From the NCBI GenBank assembly GCA_944336815.1, contig CALVLG010000031.1, positions 1 to 9,617 of the forward strand: DNA of 9,617 bases, written 5' to 3'. Below the pieces are notes generated by a model, which ran no database searches, was not told the DNA's origin, and saw nothing but the letters and a program-made list of their open reading frames with translations. The stretch comes from an uncultured Bacilli bacterium. GTDB lineage: Bacteria; Bacillota_I; Bacilli_A; RF39; UBA660. Made by a program: the position numbers and the translations under genes. Of the stretch, positions 1-5,814 are shown in pieces. Position 1 is the first letter of the stretch, and each line of letters opens with the position of its first letter.

Positions 1-799
1 AAAAACCAGGAACACTTGTTTCTAATTGCAAATTTGTAATTACATAACCATTAGGATTTAAAGGAACAAAATCCTCCAAAATCTTTGTATTAGGCACTTG
101 TCCAATAGCTACGAATATACCATCAACATCTAATGTTTCTTCTTTTCCTGCCACATCTAAAACAACTTTTTCAACTTTATTGGTTCCCACAACATCTTTA
201 ACCGTAGCCTGTAAAATAAACTGAACATTTTCTTTTTCTTTTAAAATTGCCACTTTTACAGGTTCACCTCTAAATTCATCACGGCGATGAATCACATAAA
301 CTTTTCGGGCTACATTAGCCAAATATAAAGCATCATCAATGGCAGTATTTCCCCCACCAACAACACATACCACTTTATCTTTAAAAAAAGCTCCATCACA
401 AGTCGCACAGTAACTTATTCCTGAACCAATAAGTGCTTCTTCATTTTTCACTCCAAGCTTCCGCGAACTAGCTCCAGTTGCATAAATAACTGCTTTGCTT
501 ATATATTCTTTATCTTTAACAAAAACATGAAATAATTCATTTTCTTTGGTGATTTTTTCTACATCCCCATACATTGTTGTAACACCCAAATTTTTAGCTT
601 GGTTAAGCATCTTTTCCCCTAATTCCATTCCCGAAATTTCTAAAAAACCAGGATAATTTTCTACTTTAGGTGAAGTTACAATTTGACCACCATAAATATT
701 TTTTTCAATTAACAAAACATTTTTTAAAGCTCTTTTTAAATAAATAGCTGAAGAAAGACCTGCCGGTCCTCCTCCAACAATAATCACATCATATTTCAT
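1..799 (-). CDS. trxB: Thioredoxin reductase (NADPH), 3' end cut by window edge
   Basis: This flavoenzyme passes electrons from NADPH through FAD to a redox-active disulfide and on to thioredoxin-like proteins in the cytoplasm. Visible in the translation: an N-terminal FAD-binding Rossmann motif VGGGPAGLS (residues 8-16), the catalytic pair C131-A-T-C134 in the context SYCATCDG, a second nucleotide-binding motif GGGNTAIDDA (about 148-157), and HRRDEFR (about 171-177), the known NADPH 2'-phosphate-binding signature. That signature argues for NADPH rather than ferredoxin as donor. The frame is open to the window edge, giving 266 residues and ending in ETSVPGF. The family is usually about 305-320 residues, so roughly 40-50 are missing. 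The ATG at 799 overlaps the nrdD stop as ATGA, and no strong ribosome binding site precedes it, so translation is probably coupled to nrdD. Context suggests that it reduces the redoxin domain fused to NrdD. Confidence 0.95.
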   Translation of the reverse strand, partial: MKYDVIIVGGGPAGLSSAIYLKRALKNVLLIEKNIYGGQIVTSPKVENYPGFLEISGMELGEKMLNQAKNLGVTTMYGDVEKITKENELFHVFVKDKEYISKAVIYATGASSRKLGVKNEEALIGSGISYCATCDGAFFKDKVVCVVGGGNTAIDDALYLANVARKVYVIHRRDEFRGEPVKVAILKEKENVQFILQATVKDVVGTNKVEKVVLDVAGKEETLDVDGIFVAIGQVPNTKILEDFVPLNPNGYVITNLQLETSVPGF

Positions 800-3159
800 T
801 CCGTCACTTTGCTTTCTTCGGCATACTTCGTAATATTAGAAGCATTGGCAATCTTTTCCCCATCTTTCGTAATCAAAGTTGGGGCTTGCGTAACTTCAAA
901 TTCATTTGTAAGTTCGCTATTTTCTTCGGCATCTATAACATCATAAGAGATACCAGCTTCATCTAATACTCTTTTGGCAATTTGACAATTCGGACAAGTC
1001 TTTGTTACAAAAAGCATTGCTTTCGTACTAGCCTTTTTAGAAGATTTTTTCTTTGTTTTTTTTGGCTCTTCTTTTTTACAAGCACAATCTTTATCATCTA
1101 TTTTATAAGTTACCCGATCTTCAAATTCTTGACTCTTACCATCATTCCAGTTCTTAACAGGTCGATAGTAACCAGTAATACGGCTATAAACTTCAGCCGG
1201 AGCCCCACAGATAGGACACTTAAATTGTTCCCCAACAATATAACCATGTTCTTTACAAATAGAATATGTTGGTGAAATTGTATAATATGGTAAACGATAA
1301 TTTTCCGCAATTTTACGTACTAAAGCAGCCGCACTTTGCCAGCTTGGTAATTTTTCCCCTAAGAAAACATGGAATACTGTTCCTGAAGTATAAAGAGTTT
1401 GTAATTCATCTTGAACATCTAACGCTTTAAACACGTCTTCCGTAAAGCCAACTGGCAAATGTGAACTATTAGTATAATAAGGTATTCCATGATCATTGGC
1501 TGTAATAATATCCGGAAATTTTTCTTTATCATGTTTTGCAAAACGATAAGCTGTCGATTCAGCTGGTGTTGCTTCAAGATTATATAAATCGCCATACTTT
1601 TCTTGATAATCACTTAATCTTTCACGCATGTGATTTAAAACATCTTTACTAAATTTTTGCGTCTCTTCATGAGTCATATCTTTTTTAAGCCAACAAGCAT
1701 TTAGTCCCGCTTCATTCATTCCAACAAGCCCAATTGTTGAAAAATGATTATTAAAAGTTCCTAAATATCTTTTAGTATAAGGATATAATCCAGCATCTAA
1801 TAATTTAGTAATAACATCTCTTTTTACCTTCAAACTACGAGCAGCAATATCCATTAAACGATCTAATCTTTCATAAAAATCTTTTTCATCAGTTGCTTGA
1901 TAAGCAATCTTTGGCATATTAATTGTAACTACGCCAACACTACCAGTTGATTCGCCACTACCAAAATAACCACCAGATTTTTTTCTTAATTCCCGTAAAT
2001 CTAAACGAAGACGACAACACATACTCCGAACATCGCTAGGTTCCATATCACTATTAATATAATTTGAAAAATAAGGTGTTCCATATTTAGCTGTCATTTC
2101 AAACAATAAGCGGTTGTTTTCTGTATCACTCCAATCAAAATCTTTCGTAATAGAATACGTTGGAATTGGATATTGGAAACCACGACCATTAGCATCTCCT
2201 TCAATCATAATTTCAAGGAATGCTTTATTAATCATATCCATTTCTTTTTTACAATCTTTATATTTGAAATCCATTTCTTTTCCGCCAACTAAAGCTGGTA
2301 GCTCAGCTAAATCGTTTGGAACTGTCCAATCTAAAGTAATGTTTGTAAATGGTGCTTGTGTTCCCCAACGGCTTGGTGTATTTACCCCATACACAAAAGA
2401 TTGCAAGCATTGTTTTACTTCATAATAAGATAAGTCATCTACTTTTACAAAAGGAGCTAGATAAGTATCAAAACTAGAAAATGCTTGTGCTCCAGCCCAT
2501 TCATTTTGCATGATGCCTAAAAAGTTTACCATTTGATTACAAAGGGTTGATAAATGTTTAGCCGGACTAGAAGTAATCTTACCTTCTATACCACCTAGAC
2601 CTTCTTGAATTAATTGTTTTAAACTCCAACCAGCACAGTAACCAGTAAGCATAGATAAATCATGAATATGAATATCGGCATCTTTATGAGCTTTAGCAAT
2701 TTCTTCATCATAAATTTCACTTAACCAATAATTAGCCGTTACAGCTCCAGCTTCACTTAAAATAAGTCCTCCAACTGAATAAGTCACTGTTGAATTTTCT
2801 TTAACTCTCCAGTCTTCAACTTTAACATAACTATCCACAATTTTCTTATAATCAATCATGGTATTTTTTACATTCCGAATTCTCTCGCGATTCTTGCGAT
2901 ATAAAATATAAGATTTCGCCACATCAGCATAACCAGCATCAGATAAAACTTTTTCAACACTATCTTGAATATCTTCAACACCAATTACACCATCTTTTAT
3001 TTTTTCTTCAAAATCAGCTGTCACTTTTAAAGCAAGCAAGTCTAAAACACTATCACATGTTTCCCTTTCTACTGAAATAAATGCTTTCTCCATTGCTTCA
3101 GTGATTTTCTTAATGTCAAAACGAACGATTTTACCGTCTCTTTTTTTAACTCGATACAT
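796..3159 (-). CDS. nrdD: Anaerobic (class III) ribonucleoside-triphosphate reductase with fused C-terminal redoxin domain
   Basis: This glycyl-radical enzyme reduces ribonucleoside triphosphates to deoxynucleotides without oxygen. Visible in 787 residues: an N-terminal ATP-cone (about 2-92, starting YRVKKRDGK), an NrdD catalytic core with HIHDL (164-168), C175 in GYCAGW, the C381-C382 pair in SMCCRLR (one is the probable thiyl cysteine), GSGESTGSVGVVTIN (400-414), a zinc site of C635, H638, C648 and C651, and the glycyl-radical motif RITGYYRPV with G663. The protein then continues unusually: a C692-A-C694 pair, a lysine-rich linker (about 695-713) and a thioredoxin-fold domain (about 714-787) with C722-P-N-C725 and a cis-proline-type QAPT (758-761). 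Ordinary NrdD proteins end shortly after the radical glycine. The start at 3159 follows AGGAGG by 9 nt; an earlier in-frame ATG at 3192 overlaps the -10 box and is rejected. The upstream nrdG would activate it; trxB overlaps its stop. Confidence 0.96.
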   Translation of the reverse strand: MYRVKKRDGKIVRFDIKKITEAMEKAFISVERETCDSVLDLLALKVTADFEEKIKDGVIGVEDIQDSVEKVLSDAGYADVAKSYILYRKNRERIRNVKNTMIDYKKIVDSYVKVEDWRVKENSTVTYSVGGLILSEAGAVTANYWLSEIYDEEIAKAHKDADIHIHDLSMLTGYCAGWSLKQLIQEGLGGIEGKITSSPAKHLSTLCNQMVNFLGIMQNEWAGAQAFSSFDTYLAPFVKVDDLSYYEVKQCLQSFVYGVNTPSRWGTQAPFTNITLDWTVPNDLAELPALVGGKEMDFKYKDCKKEMDMINKAFLEIMIEGDANGRGFQYPIPTYSITKDFDWSDTENNRLLFEMTAKYGTPYFSNYINSDMEPSDVRSMCCRLRLDLRELRKKSGGYFGSGESTGSVGVVTINMPKIAYQATDEKDFYERLDRLMDIAARSLKVKRDVITKLLDAGLYPYTKRYLGTFNNHFSTIGLVGMNEAGLNACWLKKDMTHEETQKFSKDVLNHMRERLSDYQEKYGDLYNLEATPAESTAYRFAKHDKEKFPDIITANDHGIPYYTNSSHLPVGFTEDVFKALDVQDELQTLYTSGTVFHVFLGEKLPSWQSAAALVRKIAENYRLPYYTISPTYSICKEHGYIVGEQFKCPICGAPAEVYSRITGYYRPVKNWNDGKSQEFEDRVTYKIDDKDCACKKEEPKKTKKKSSKKASTKAMLFVTKTCPNCQIAKRVLDEAGISYDVIDAEENSELTNEFEVTQAPTLITKDGEKIANASNITKYAEESKVTE

Positions 3160-3168
3160 AATTTTTTT

Positions 3169-3174
3169 CCTCCT
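3169..3174 (-). promoter_or_regulatory. nrdD ribosome binding site that decides the start
   Basis: The minus strand reads AGGAGG, then 9 nt, then ATG at 3159. The in-frame ATG 11 codons further upstream (3192) has no such site and lies at the -10 box of the likely promoter. Translation from 3159 also begins directly with the usual ATP-cone sequence MYRVKKRDG. Confidence 0.85.
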
Positions 3175-3190
3175 ACCTTTTACCATGACC

Positions 3191-3199
3191 ATTATAACA
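3191..3199 (-). promoter_or_regulatory. Extended -10 promoter for nrdD-trxB
   Basis: On the minus strand TGTTATAAT is a perfect -10 hexamer with the TGn extension. The region 16-18 nt upstream (around ACCTTA) is a poor -35, which is typical when the -10 is extended. Expected transcription start is near 3184, after the terminator that closes the nrdG unit. I looked for a pair of NrdR boxes or an FNR-type palindrome in 3175-3260 and did not find one. Confidence 0.6.
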
Positions 3200-3260
3200 A
3201 AGTTTGTTTTTCATAAGGTGTGATTTATGCAACAGTTATATTTTTCTTTTTATGAGCATC

Positions 3261-3285
3261 AAAAAACGCCCATTTTAAGGGCGTT
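3261..3285 (-). terminator. Rho-independent terminator after nrdG
   Basis: On the minus strand AACGCCC and GGGCGTT form a perfect 7-bp GC-rich stem (3279-3285 with 3265-3271) around a 7-nt loop, with a T-run continuing out of the stem at 3261-3266. It lies about 40 nt past the nrdG stop and separates nrdG transcription from the nrdD promoter. Confidence 0.85.
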
Positions 3286-3323
3286 CAAGGCACTTTTTAA
3301 AGTTGTAAAGCGAACATGTAAAG

Positions 3324-4007
3324 CTAAATTCCGCGTAAGTAAACTTGACTATTTTCTTGCTGAGCTTCCTTCTGCATTTCAACTAATTCTTCCTTACTAG
3401 GTTCAGTTAAACCTTTTTGAATTACATCAATAGAATCTTTAAATTGTTGTAAGTATAACCTAGAAGGATAAAGCCATTTAGCAATCGCTTTGACATCATC
3501 TTTAGTATGAAAATCTTTTACAATTGTTGTTCTAAACTCATGTTCAATCAAAGAATTTTTAAGAAGATCAATACTTTTTTCAATCTTTTCTAAATCAACT
3601 TTTACTCCAGCTGTCATTTCATATTTTTCTTTTGTATTTTTAACATCCATTGCCACATAATCTAACAAATGATCCGTTAATAAATCTTGCAATACTAAAG
3701 GCATATAGCCATTCGTATCTAACTTAACAAGATAACCCATATCTTTAATTCTTTTAATAAAACTTTTTAAATCTTTTTGTAAACAAGGCTCCCCACCCGA
3801 AATACAAACAGCATCAAGTTTTCCTTTTCTTTCTTCTAAAAACTGCCAAAAATCGTCTTCAAGAATTTGATCATCATCAATATGTGTCACTAAAGAAGCA
3901 TTTTGACAAAACGGACAACGAAAATTACAGCCACCCGTAAAAATCGTACAAGCAATTTTACCCGGATAATCTAAAAGTGTTACCTTTTGAATCCCTTTAA
4001 TTAACAT
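3324..4007 (-). CDS. nrdG: Anaerobic ribonucleotide reductase activating protein (radical SAM)
   Basis: This [4Fe-4S] radical-SAM activase abstracts a hydrogen from the NrdD glycine (G663 here) using S-adenosylmethionine. Visible in 227 residues: the opening IKGIQKVTLLDYPGKIA typical of the longer NrdG-type activases, the cluster motif C27-NFR-C31-PF-C34, the SAM-binding GGEP (71-74) in CISGGEP, and KLDTNGY and YVAMDVKN strand motifs of the partial TIM barrel. The length matches the ~230-residue activase form, not the ~155-residue enterobacterial NrdG. The ATG at 4007 overlaps the upstream 106-residue gene by 11 bp; AGGAGG at 4021-4026 lies 13 nt upstream, a rather long spacing. Gene order nrdG before nrdD is reversed from the common order, and a terminator splits them into separate units. 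A different glycyl-radical activase is possible in principle, but the adjacent NrdD makes NrdG the clear choice. Confidence 0.93.
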   Translation of the reverse strand: MLIKGIQKVTLLDYPGKIACTIFTGGCNFRCPFCQNASLVTHIDDDQILEDDFWQFLEERKGKLDAVCISGGEPCLQKDLKSFIKRIKDMGYLVKLDTNGYMPLVLQDLLTDHLLDYVAMDVKNTKEKYEMTAGVKVDLEKIEKSIDLLKNSLIEHEFRTTIVKDFHTKDDVKAIAKWLYPSRLYLQQFKDSIDVIQKGLTEPSKEELVEMQKEAQQENSQVYLRGI

Positions 4008-4317
4008 CTTTAATCTTTAGCCTCCTAACCATATTCTCCCGAATGTTTTGATTTTGTTCATTTATTTTTTGATTTAAAAAAAGAATATCTTTATTTTCTT
4101 GATAAATTTTTCTTACCGCAAAATAATGTTCAATACTAGGATAAAGTGGCCATAAAAGAACATGACTCTTATTTAATTTAGAAACCAAATTCACCGATAC
4201 AAAATTACCACAATCTAAACAAATTCCGGAAAGATAACAGTTTCCAAAACTAAATAAAGGATAAACAATAAGATGTGAACATTGTTCTTGTTCATGTTTT
4301 ACAATTTCTTCATTCAT
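3997..4317 (-). CDS. Unrecognised 106-residue protein with a zinc-ribbon-like Cys/His pattern
   Basis: I do not recognise this gene's function. The translation shows a compact metal-ligand pattern in its first third: C13-S-H15, C27, and C33-L-D-C36-G. This resembles a small zinc ribbon whose first knuckle is C-x-H and whose second is C-x2-C. The rest (about 40-106) is a predicted helical, charged region rich in Asn, Gln, Lys and Glu, with VRKIYQENKDIL and a tail of NQNIRENMVRRLK. There is no signal peptide or membrane segment. It is translated from the ATG at 4317 behind a weak GAGAAG-like site and ends inside the first codons of nrdG (11-bp overlap), so the two are probably translated together. 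That makes it a candidate partner or regulator in anaerobic deoxynucleotide synthesis, but nothing in the sequence proves it. Confidence 0.75.
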   Translation of the reverse strand: MNEEIVKHEQEQCSHLIVYPLFSFGNCYLSGICLDCGNFVSVNLVSKLNKSHVLLWPLYPSIEHYFAVRKIYQENKDILFLNQKINEQNQNIRENMVRRLKIKDVN

Positions 4318-4342
4318 ATAACTTCTCTTCTTTCTATATAAG

Positions 4343-4348
4343 ATTATA
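4343..4348 (-). promoter_or_regulatory. Possible -10 box for the 106-residue gene-nrdG unit
   Basis: The minus strand has a perfect TATAAT about 26 nt before the ATG at 4317, just beyond the rplT terminator. No convincing -35 is present at 16-18 nt (the region lies within the terminator arm) and there is no TGn extension. Its position between a terminator and a gene start is the main support. Confidence 0.4.
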
Positions 4349-4352
4349 TACG

Positions 4353-4388
4353 AAAAAGAAAAAAACTACTAGATTTTTCTAATAGTTT
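4353..4388 (-). terminator. Rho-independent terminator of infC-rpmI-rplT
   Basis: On the minus strand AAACTATTAGA (4378-4388) pairs with TCTAGTAGTTT (4363-4373) over 11 bp with one G-U wobble and a 4-nt loop, followed by TTTTCTTTTT. The left arm begins in the rplT stop codon. The stem is AT-rich but long, and the T-tract is good. Confidence 0.8.
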
Positions 4389-4911
4389 ATTTTAAGTTAG
4401 CTAACAATTCGTCTTTTTTCATGCTAGAGTATCCTTTGATACCTTGCTCTTTGGCTAAATTTTTAAGTTCAGCTAAAGTCATCTTGCTGTAATCTTTTTT
4501 ACCAGTTTCTTTGCTTTCTTTCTTTTCTTCTTTAACTGTTTCAACTTTTTTGCCGCCTTTTAAAGCATCTTTAGCAATATCTACTAAATCTTTAAAAGAA
4601 GCAGGATTATCAATTGCTAATTCAGCAAGCATCTTTCGGTTAATAGTTACACCAGCAATATTTAAGCCATTAATGAATTTAGAATAACTAATTTCATTTT
4701 CCCGACATGCAGCATTAATTCTTGTAATCCATAATTTACGGAAATCACGTTTTTTAGCTCTTCTATCACGGTAAGCGTAAGCTCCACTATGAAAAACTTG
4801 TTCTTGCGCTGTTTTATATAATCTATGTTTACTACCAAAATAACCTTTTGCTTGTTTTAAAACTTTTCTTCTTCTTGTTTTGGAAACAGTTCCACCTTTA
4901 ACTCTTGCCAT
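4387..4911 (-). CDS. rplT: Ribosomal protein L20 with a C-terminal Rho_N (SAP-like) extension
   Basis: L20 binds 23S rRNA early in 50S assembly and in this operon type represses its own synthesis. Residues 1-118 are a normal L20: MARVKGGTVSKTRRRKVLK, the KGYFG box (22-26), the AYRDRRAKKRDFRKLWI stretch (45-62) and INAACR. Typical L20 ends near 115-120. Here a Lys/Glu-rich linker (about 119-141) leads to a second small domain (142-174) containing MTLAELKNLAKEQGIKGYSSM and KKDELL. That matches the helix-extended loop-helix pattern of the Rho N-terminal/SAP-like nucleic-acid-binding motif. The start at 4911 has AAGGTGG at 4919-4925. It follows rpmI after 15 bp and closes the operon just before the terminator. 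L20 identity is certain; the Rho_N assignment is by pattern and its role is unknown. Confidence 0.96.
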   Translation of the reverse strand: MARVKGGTVSKTRRRKVLKQAKGYFGSKHRLYKTAQEQVFHSGAYAYRDRRAKKRDFRKLWITRINAACRENEISYSKFINGLNIAGVTINRKMLAELAIDNPASFKDLVDIAKDALKGGKKVETVKEEKKESKETGKKDYSKMTLAELKNLAKEQGIKGYSSMKKDELLANLK

Positions 4912-4926
4912 ATTTACACCACCTTA

Positions 4927-5124
4927 CTAGATAACAGATTTAATTCTGCTAGCTTCTCCTTTACTTAATGTTCCTTTATTTCTTCTTTGACGAATTTGTT
5001 TTGCACTATCCTTATTAGTTTTATGGTTACTACCACTTAATTTATAAGATAATGTACCATTTTTTCTCTTTTTGAAAACTTTACTACTTGCTTTATGTGT
5101 TTTCATTTTTGGACCTTTTGCCAT
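4927..5124 (-). CDS. rpmI: Ribosomal protein L35
   Basis: This small basic 50S protein of 65 residues, close to the family norm, contains the hallmark PKMKTHKASSKVFKK (5-19) and a long Lys/Arg-rich C-terminal half with RQRRNKG. The N-terminus carries a short MAKG before the usual PKMKTH. The ATG at 5124 has AAGGAG at 5132-5137 with 7-nt spacing. It lies 20 bp after infC and 15 bp before rplT, the classic infC-rpmI-rplT order, and is presumably controlled with them by the leader upstream of infC. Confidence 0.95.
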   Translation of the reverse strand: MAKGPKMKTHKASSKVFKKRKNGTLSYKLSGSNHKTNKDSAKQIRQRRNKGTLSKGEASRIKSVI

Positions 5125-5144
5125 AATACTTCTCCTTCTTTCTT

Positions 5145-5669
5145 TTATTTTTTAGGTGCTAGGATAATAAACATGTTTCTACCTTCTTGTTTTACAGCGG
5201 TTTCAACCATGCTTACATCACTTAAATTTTCTGCAAATTTTTGTAAAACTTCACGGCCTAATTCTGGATGCGACATTTGTCTTCCTTTAAAGCGAATAAA
5301 TCCCCTAATTTTATGCCCTTTTTCTAAATATTCACGAGCATTACGAACTCTTGTATCAAAATCATGGGTATCAATTCCAGGTGATAAACGATATTCTTTT
5401 AATTCCTTATTAGTTTCTCGTTGTTTCTTTGTTGCTTCCTTTTGCTTTTTCTTTTTCTCATAACGGAATTTATTATAATCCATAATTTTACCAACTGCCG
5501 GCGTTCCGCTTCCGTTCATTAAAACTAAATCTAAACCCGCAAAATTAGCAATTGTCTGCGCGTCTTTTAACGATTTAATTCCCATTTGTTCGCCATTAGG
5601 CCCAATTACCATTAACTCACTAACTTCAATTTCATCATTAATTGGTAATTCATCTGTTTTCTTTGCTAT
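5145..5669 (-). CDS. infC: Translation initiation factor IF-3, probable AUA start
   Basis: IF-3 binds the 30S subunit, keeps subunits apart and rejects non-canonical initiation. Visible from the chosen start (174 residues): an IF3-N domain (about 8-80) with PINDEI, IGPNGEQMGIKS and the signature KIMDYNKFRYE; a lysine-rich linker (KKKKQKEATKKQ); and an IF3-C domain (about 85-174) with YRLSPGIDTHDFDTRVRNA, RFKGRQMSHPELG and GRNMFIILAPKK. The first in-frame ATG (5612) would remove the conserved INDEI segment. Reading upstream, the frame stays open and homologous-looking back to AUA at 5667-5669, 7 nt after GGAGGTG. An in-frame AUU at 5673-5675 lies only 1 nt from that site and is less likely. 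Non-AUG starts are well known for infC (AUU in E. coli) and serve IF-3 autoregulation. The exact start codon is an inference; the gene identity is not in doubt. Confidence 0.95.
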   Translation of the reverse strand: MAKKTDELPINDEIEVSELMVIGPNGEQMGIKSLKDAQTIANFAGLDLVLMNGSGTPAVGKIMDYNKFRYEKKKKQKEATKKQRETNKELKEYRLSPGIDTHDFDTRVRNAREYLEKGHKIRGFIRFKGRQMSHPELGREVLQKFAENLSDVSMVETAVKQEGRNMFIILAPKK

Positions 5670-5676
5670 ATAAATG

Positions 5677-5683
5677 CACCTCC
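5677..5683 (-). promoter_or_regulatory. infC ribosome binding site that implies the AUA start
   Basis: The minus strand reads GGAGGTG, strongly complementary to the 16S rRNA 3' end, followed by 7 nt and then AUA GCA AAG AAA. No ATG, GTG or TTG in the IF-3 frame lies within 20 nt of this site, so it selects AUA (5667-5669) or, with poor spacing, AUU (5673-5675). Confidence 0.75.
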
Positions 5684-5810
5684 ATACAATGAAAAAGGCA
5701 GATACAACGTATCCACCTTTAATTTATTTTGTCGTTTTCATGAAGCATTTACCCAGCACTCTAGCACTCAGGTGAACGGTGGATCCGTTTCTTTCTTTTT
5801 CTATAACGTC
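5684..5810 (-). promoter_or_regulatory. L20-type autoregulatory leader RNA of infC-rpmI-rplT
   Basis: The ~125-nt untranslated leader of the minus-strand transcript contains ordered structure. A hairpin AACGG-AUCCA-CCGUU lies at 5775-5789. ACCU and GGGU (5751-5773) enclose a tandem GAGUGCU (5763-5769 and 5755-5761). A terminator-like hairpin lies just before the infC ribosome binding site. AUCCACC (5778-5784) is perfectly complementary to GGUGGAU in the terminator's first arm (5711-5717), so the leader can form a pseudoknot or antiterminator that competes with the terminator. Leaders of this operon in Bacillus are known L20-binding attenuators that mimic the L20 site of 23S rRNA. Assignment here rests on position and structure, not on a covariance search. 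Confidence 0.75.
5692..5720 (-). terminator. Attenuator terminator in the infC leader
   Basis: On the minus strand AAAGGTGGATAC (5709-5720) pairs with GTATCTGCCTTT (5694-5705) over 12 bp including two G-U wobbles, with a 3-nt loop and a run of five T ending at 5692. It sits 8 nt before the infC ribosome binding site, after the promoter and before the first gene, so it can only act as a conditional terminator. Confidence 0.75.
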
Positions 5811-5814
5811 TATA

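Noticed and set aside
796..798. TGA read as tryptophan (Mycoplasma-type code), which would extend nrdD
   Set aside because: Tryptophans are encoded by TGG, and TGA ends nrdD exactly at the trxB ATGA junction and also ends nrnA at its terminator.
2114..2425. Plus-strand open frame inside nrdD (likewise 982-1275, 6967-7188 and 8216-8407)
   Set aside because: All are antisense shadows of strongly conserved coding regions with no ribosome binding site and no recognisable motif.
3160..3192. Longer nrdD starting at the ATG at 3192 (11 more residues)
   Set aside because: That ATG overlaps the TATAAT -10 box, lies upstream of the expected transcript start, lacks a ribosome binding site and adds non-conserved residues; AGGAGG points to 3159.
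3175..3260. NrdR boxes or an FNR site upstream of nrdD
   Set aside because: I looked for paired ACAC-AT-rich-GTGT elements and for TTGAT-N4-ATCAA on both strands and found none.
5095..5463. Plus-strand open frame of 122 codons opposite infC/rpmI
   Set aside because: It is antisense to two certain genes, its Phe/Ser/Leu-rich composition is what the reverse of Lys/Glu-rich coding gives, and it has no ribosome binding site.
5755..5769. Tandem AGCACTC repeat as a repeat array
   Set aside because: There are only two copies, inside the infC leader, best explained as part of the RNA structure.
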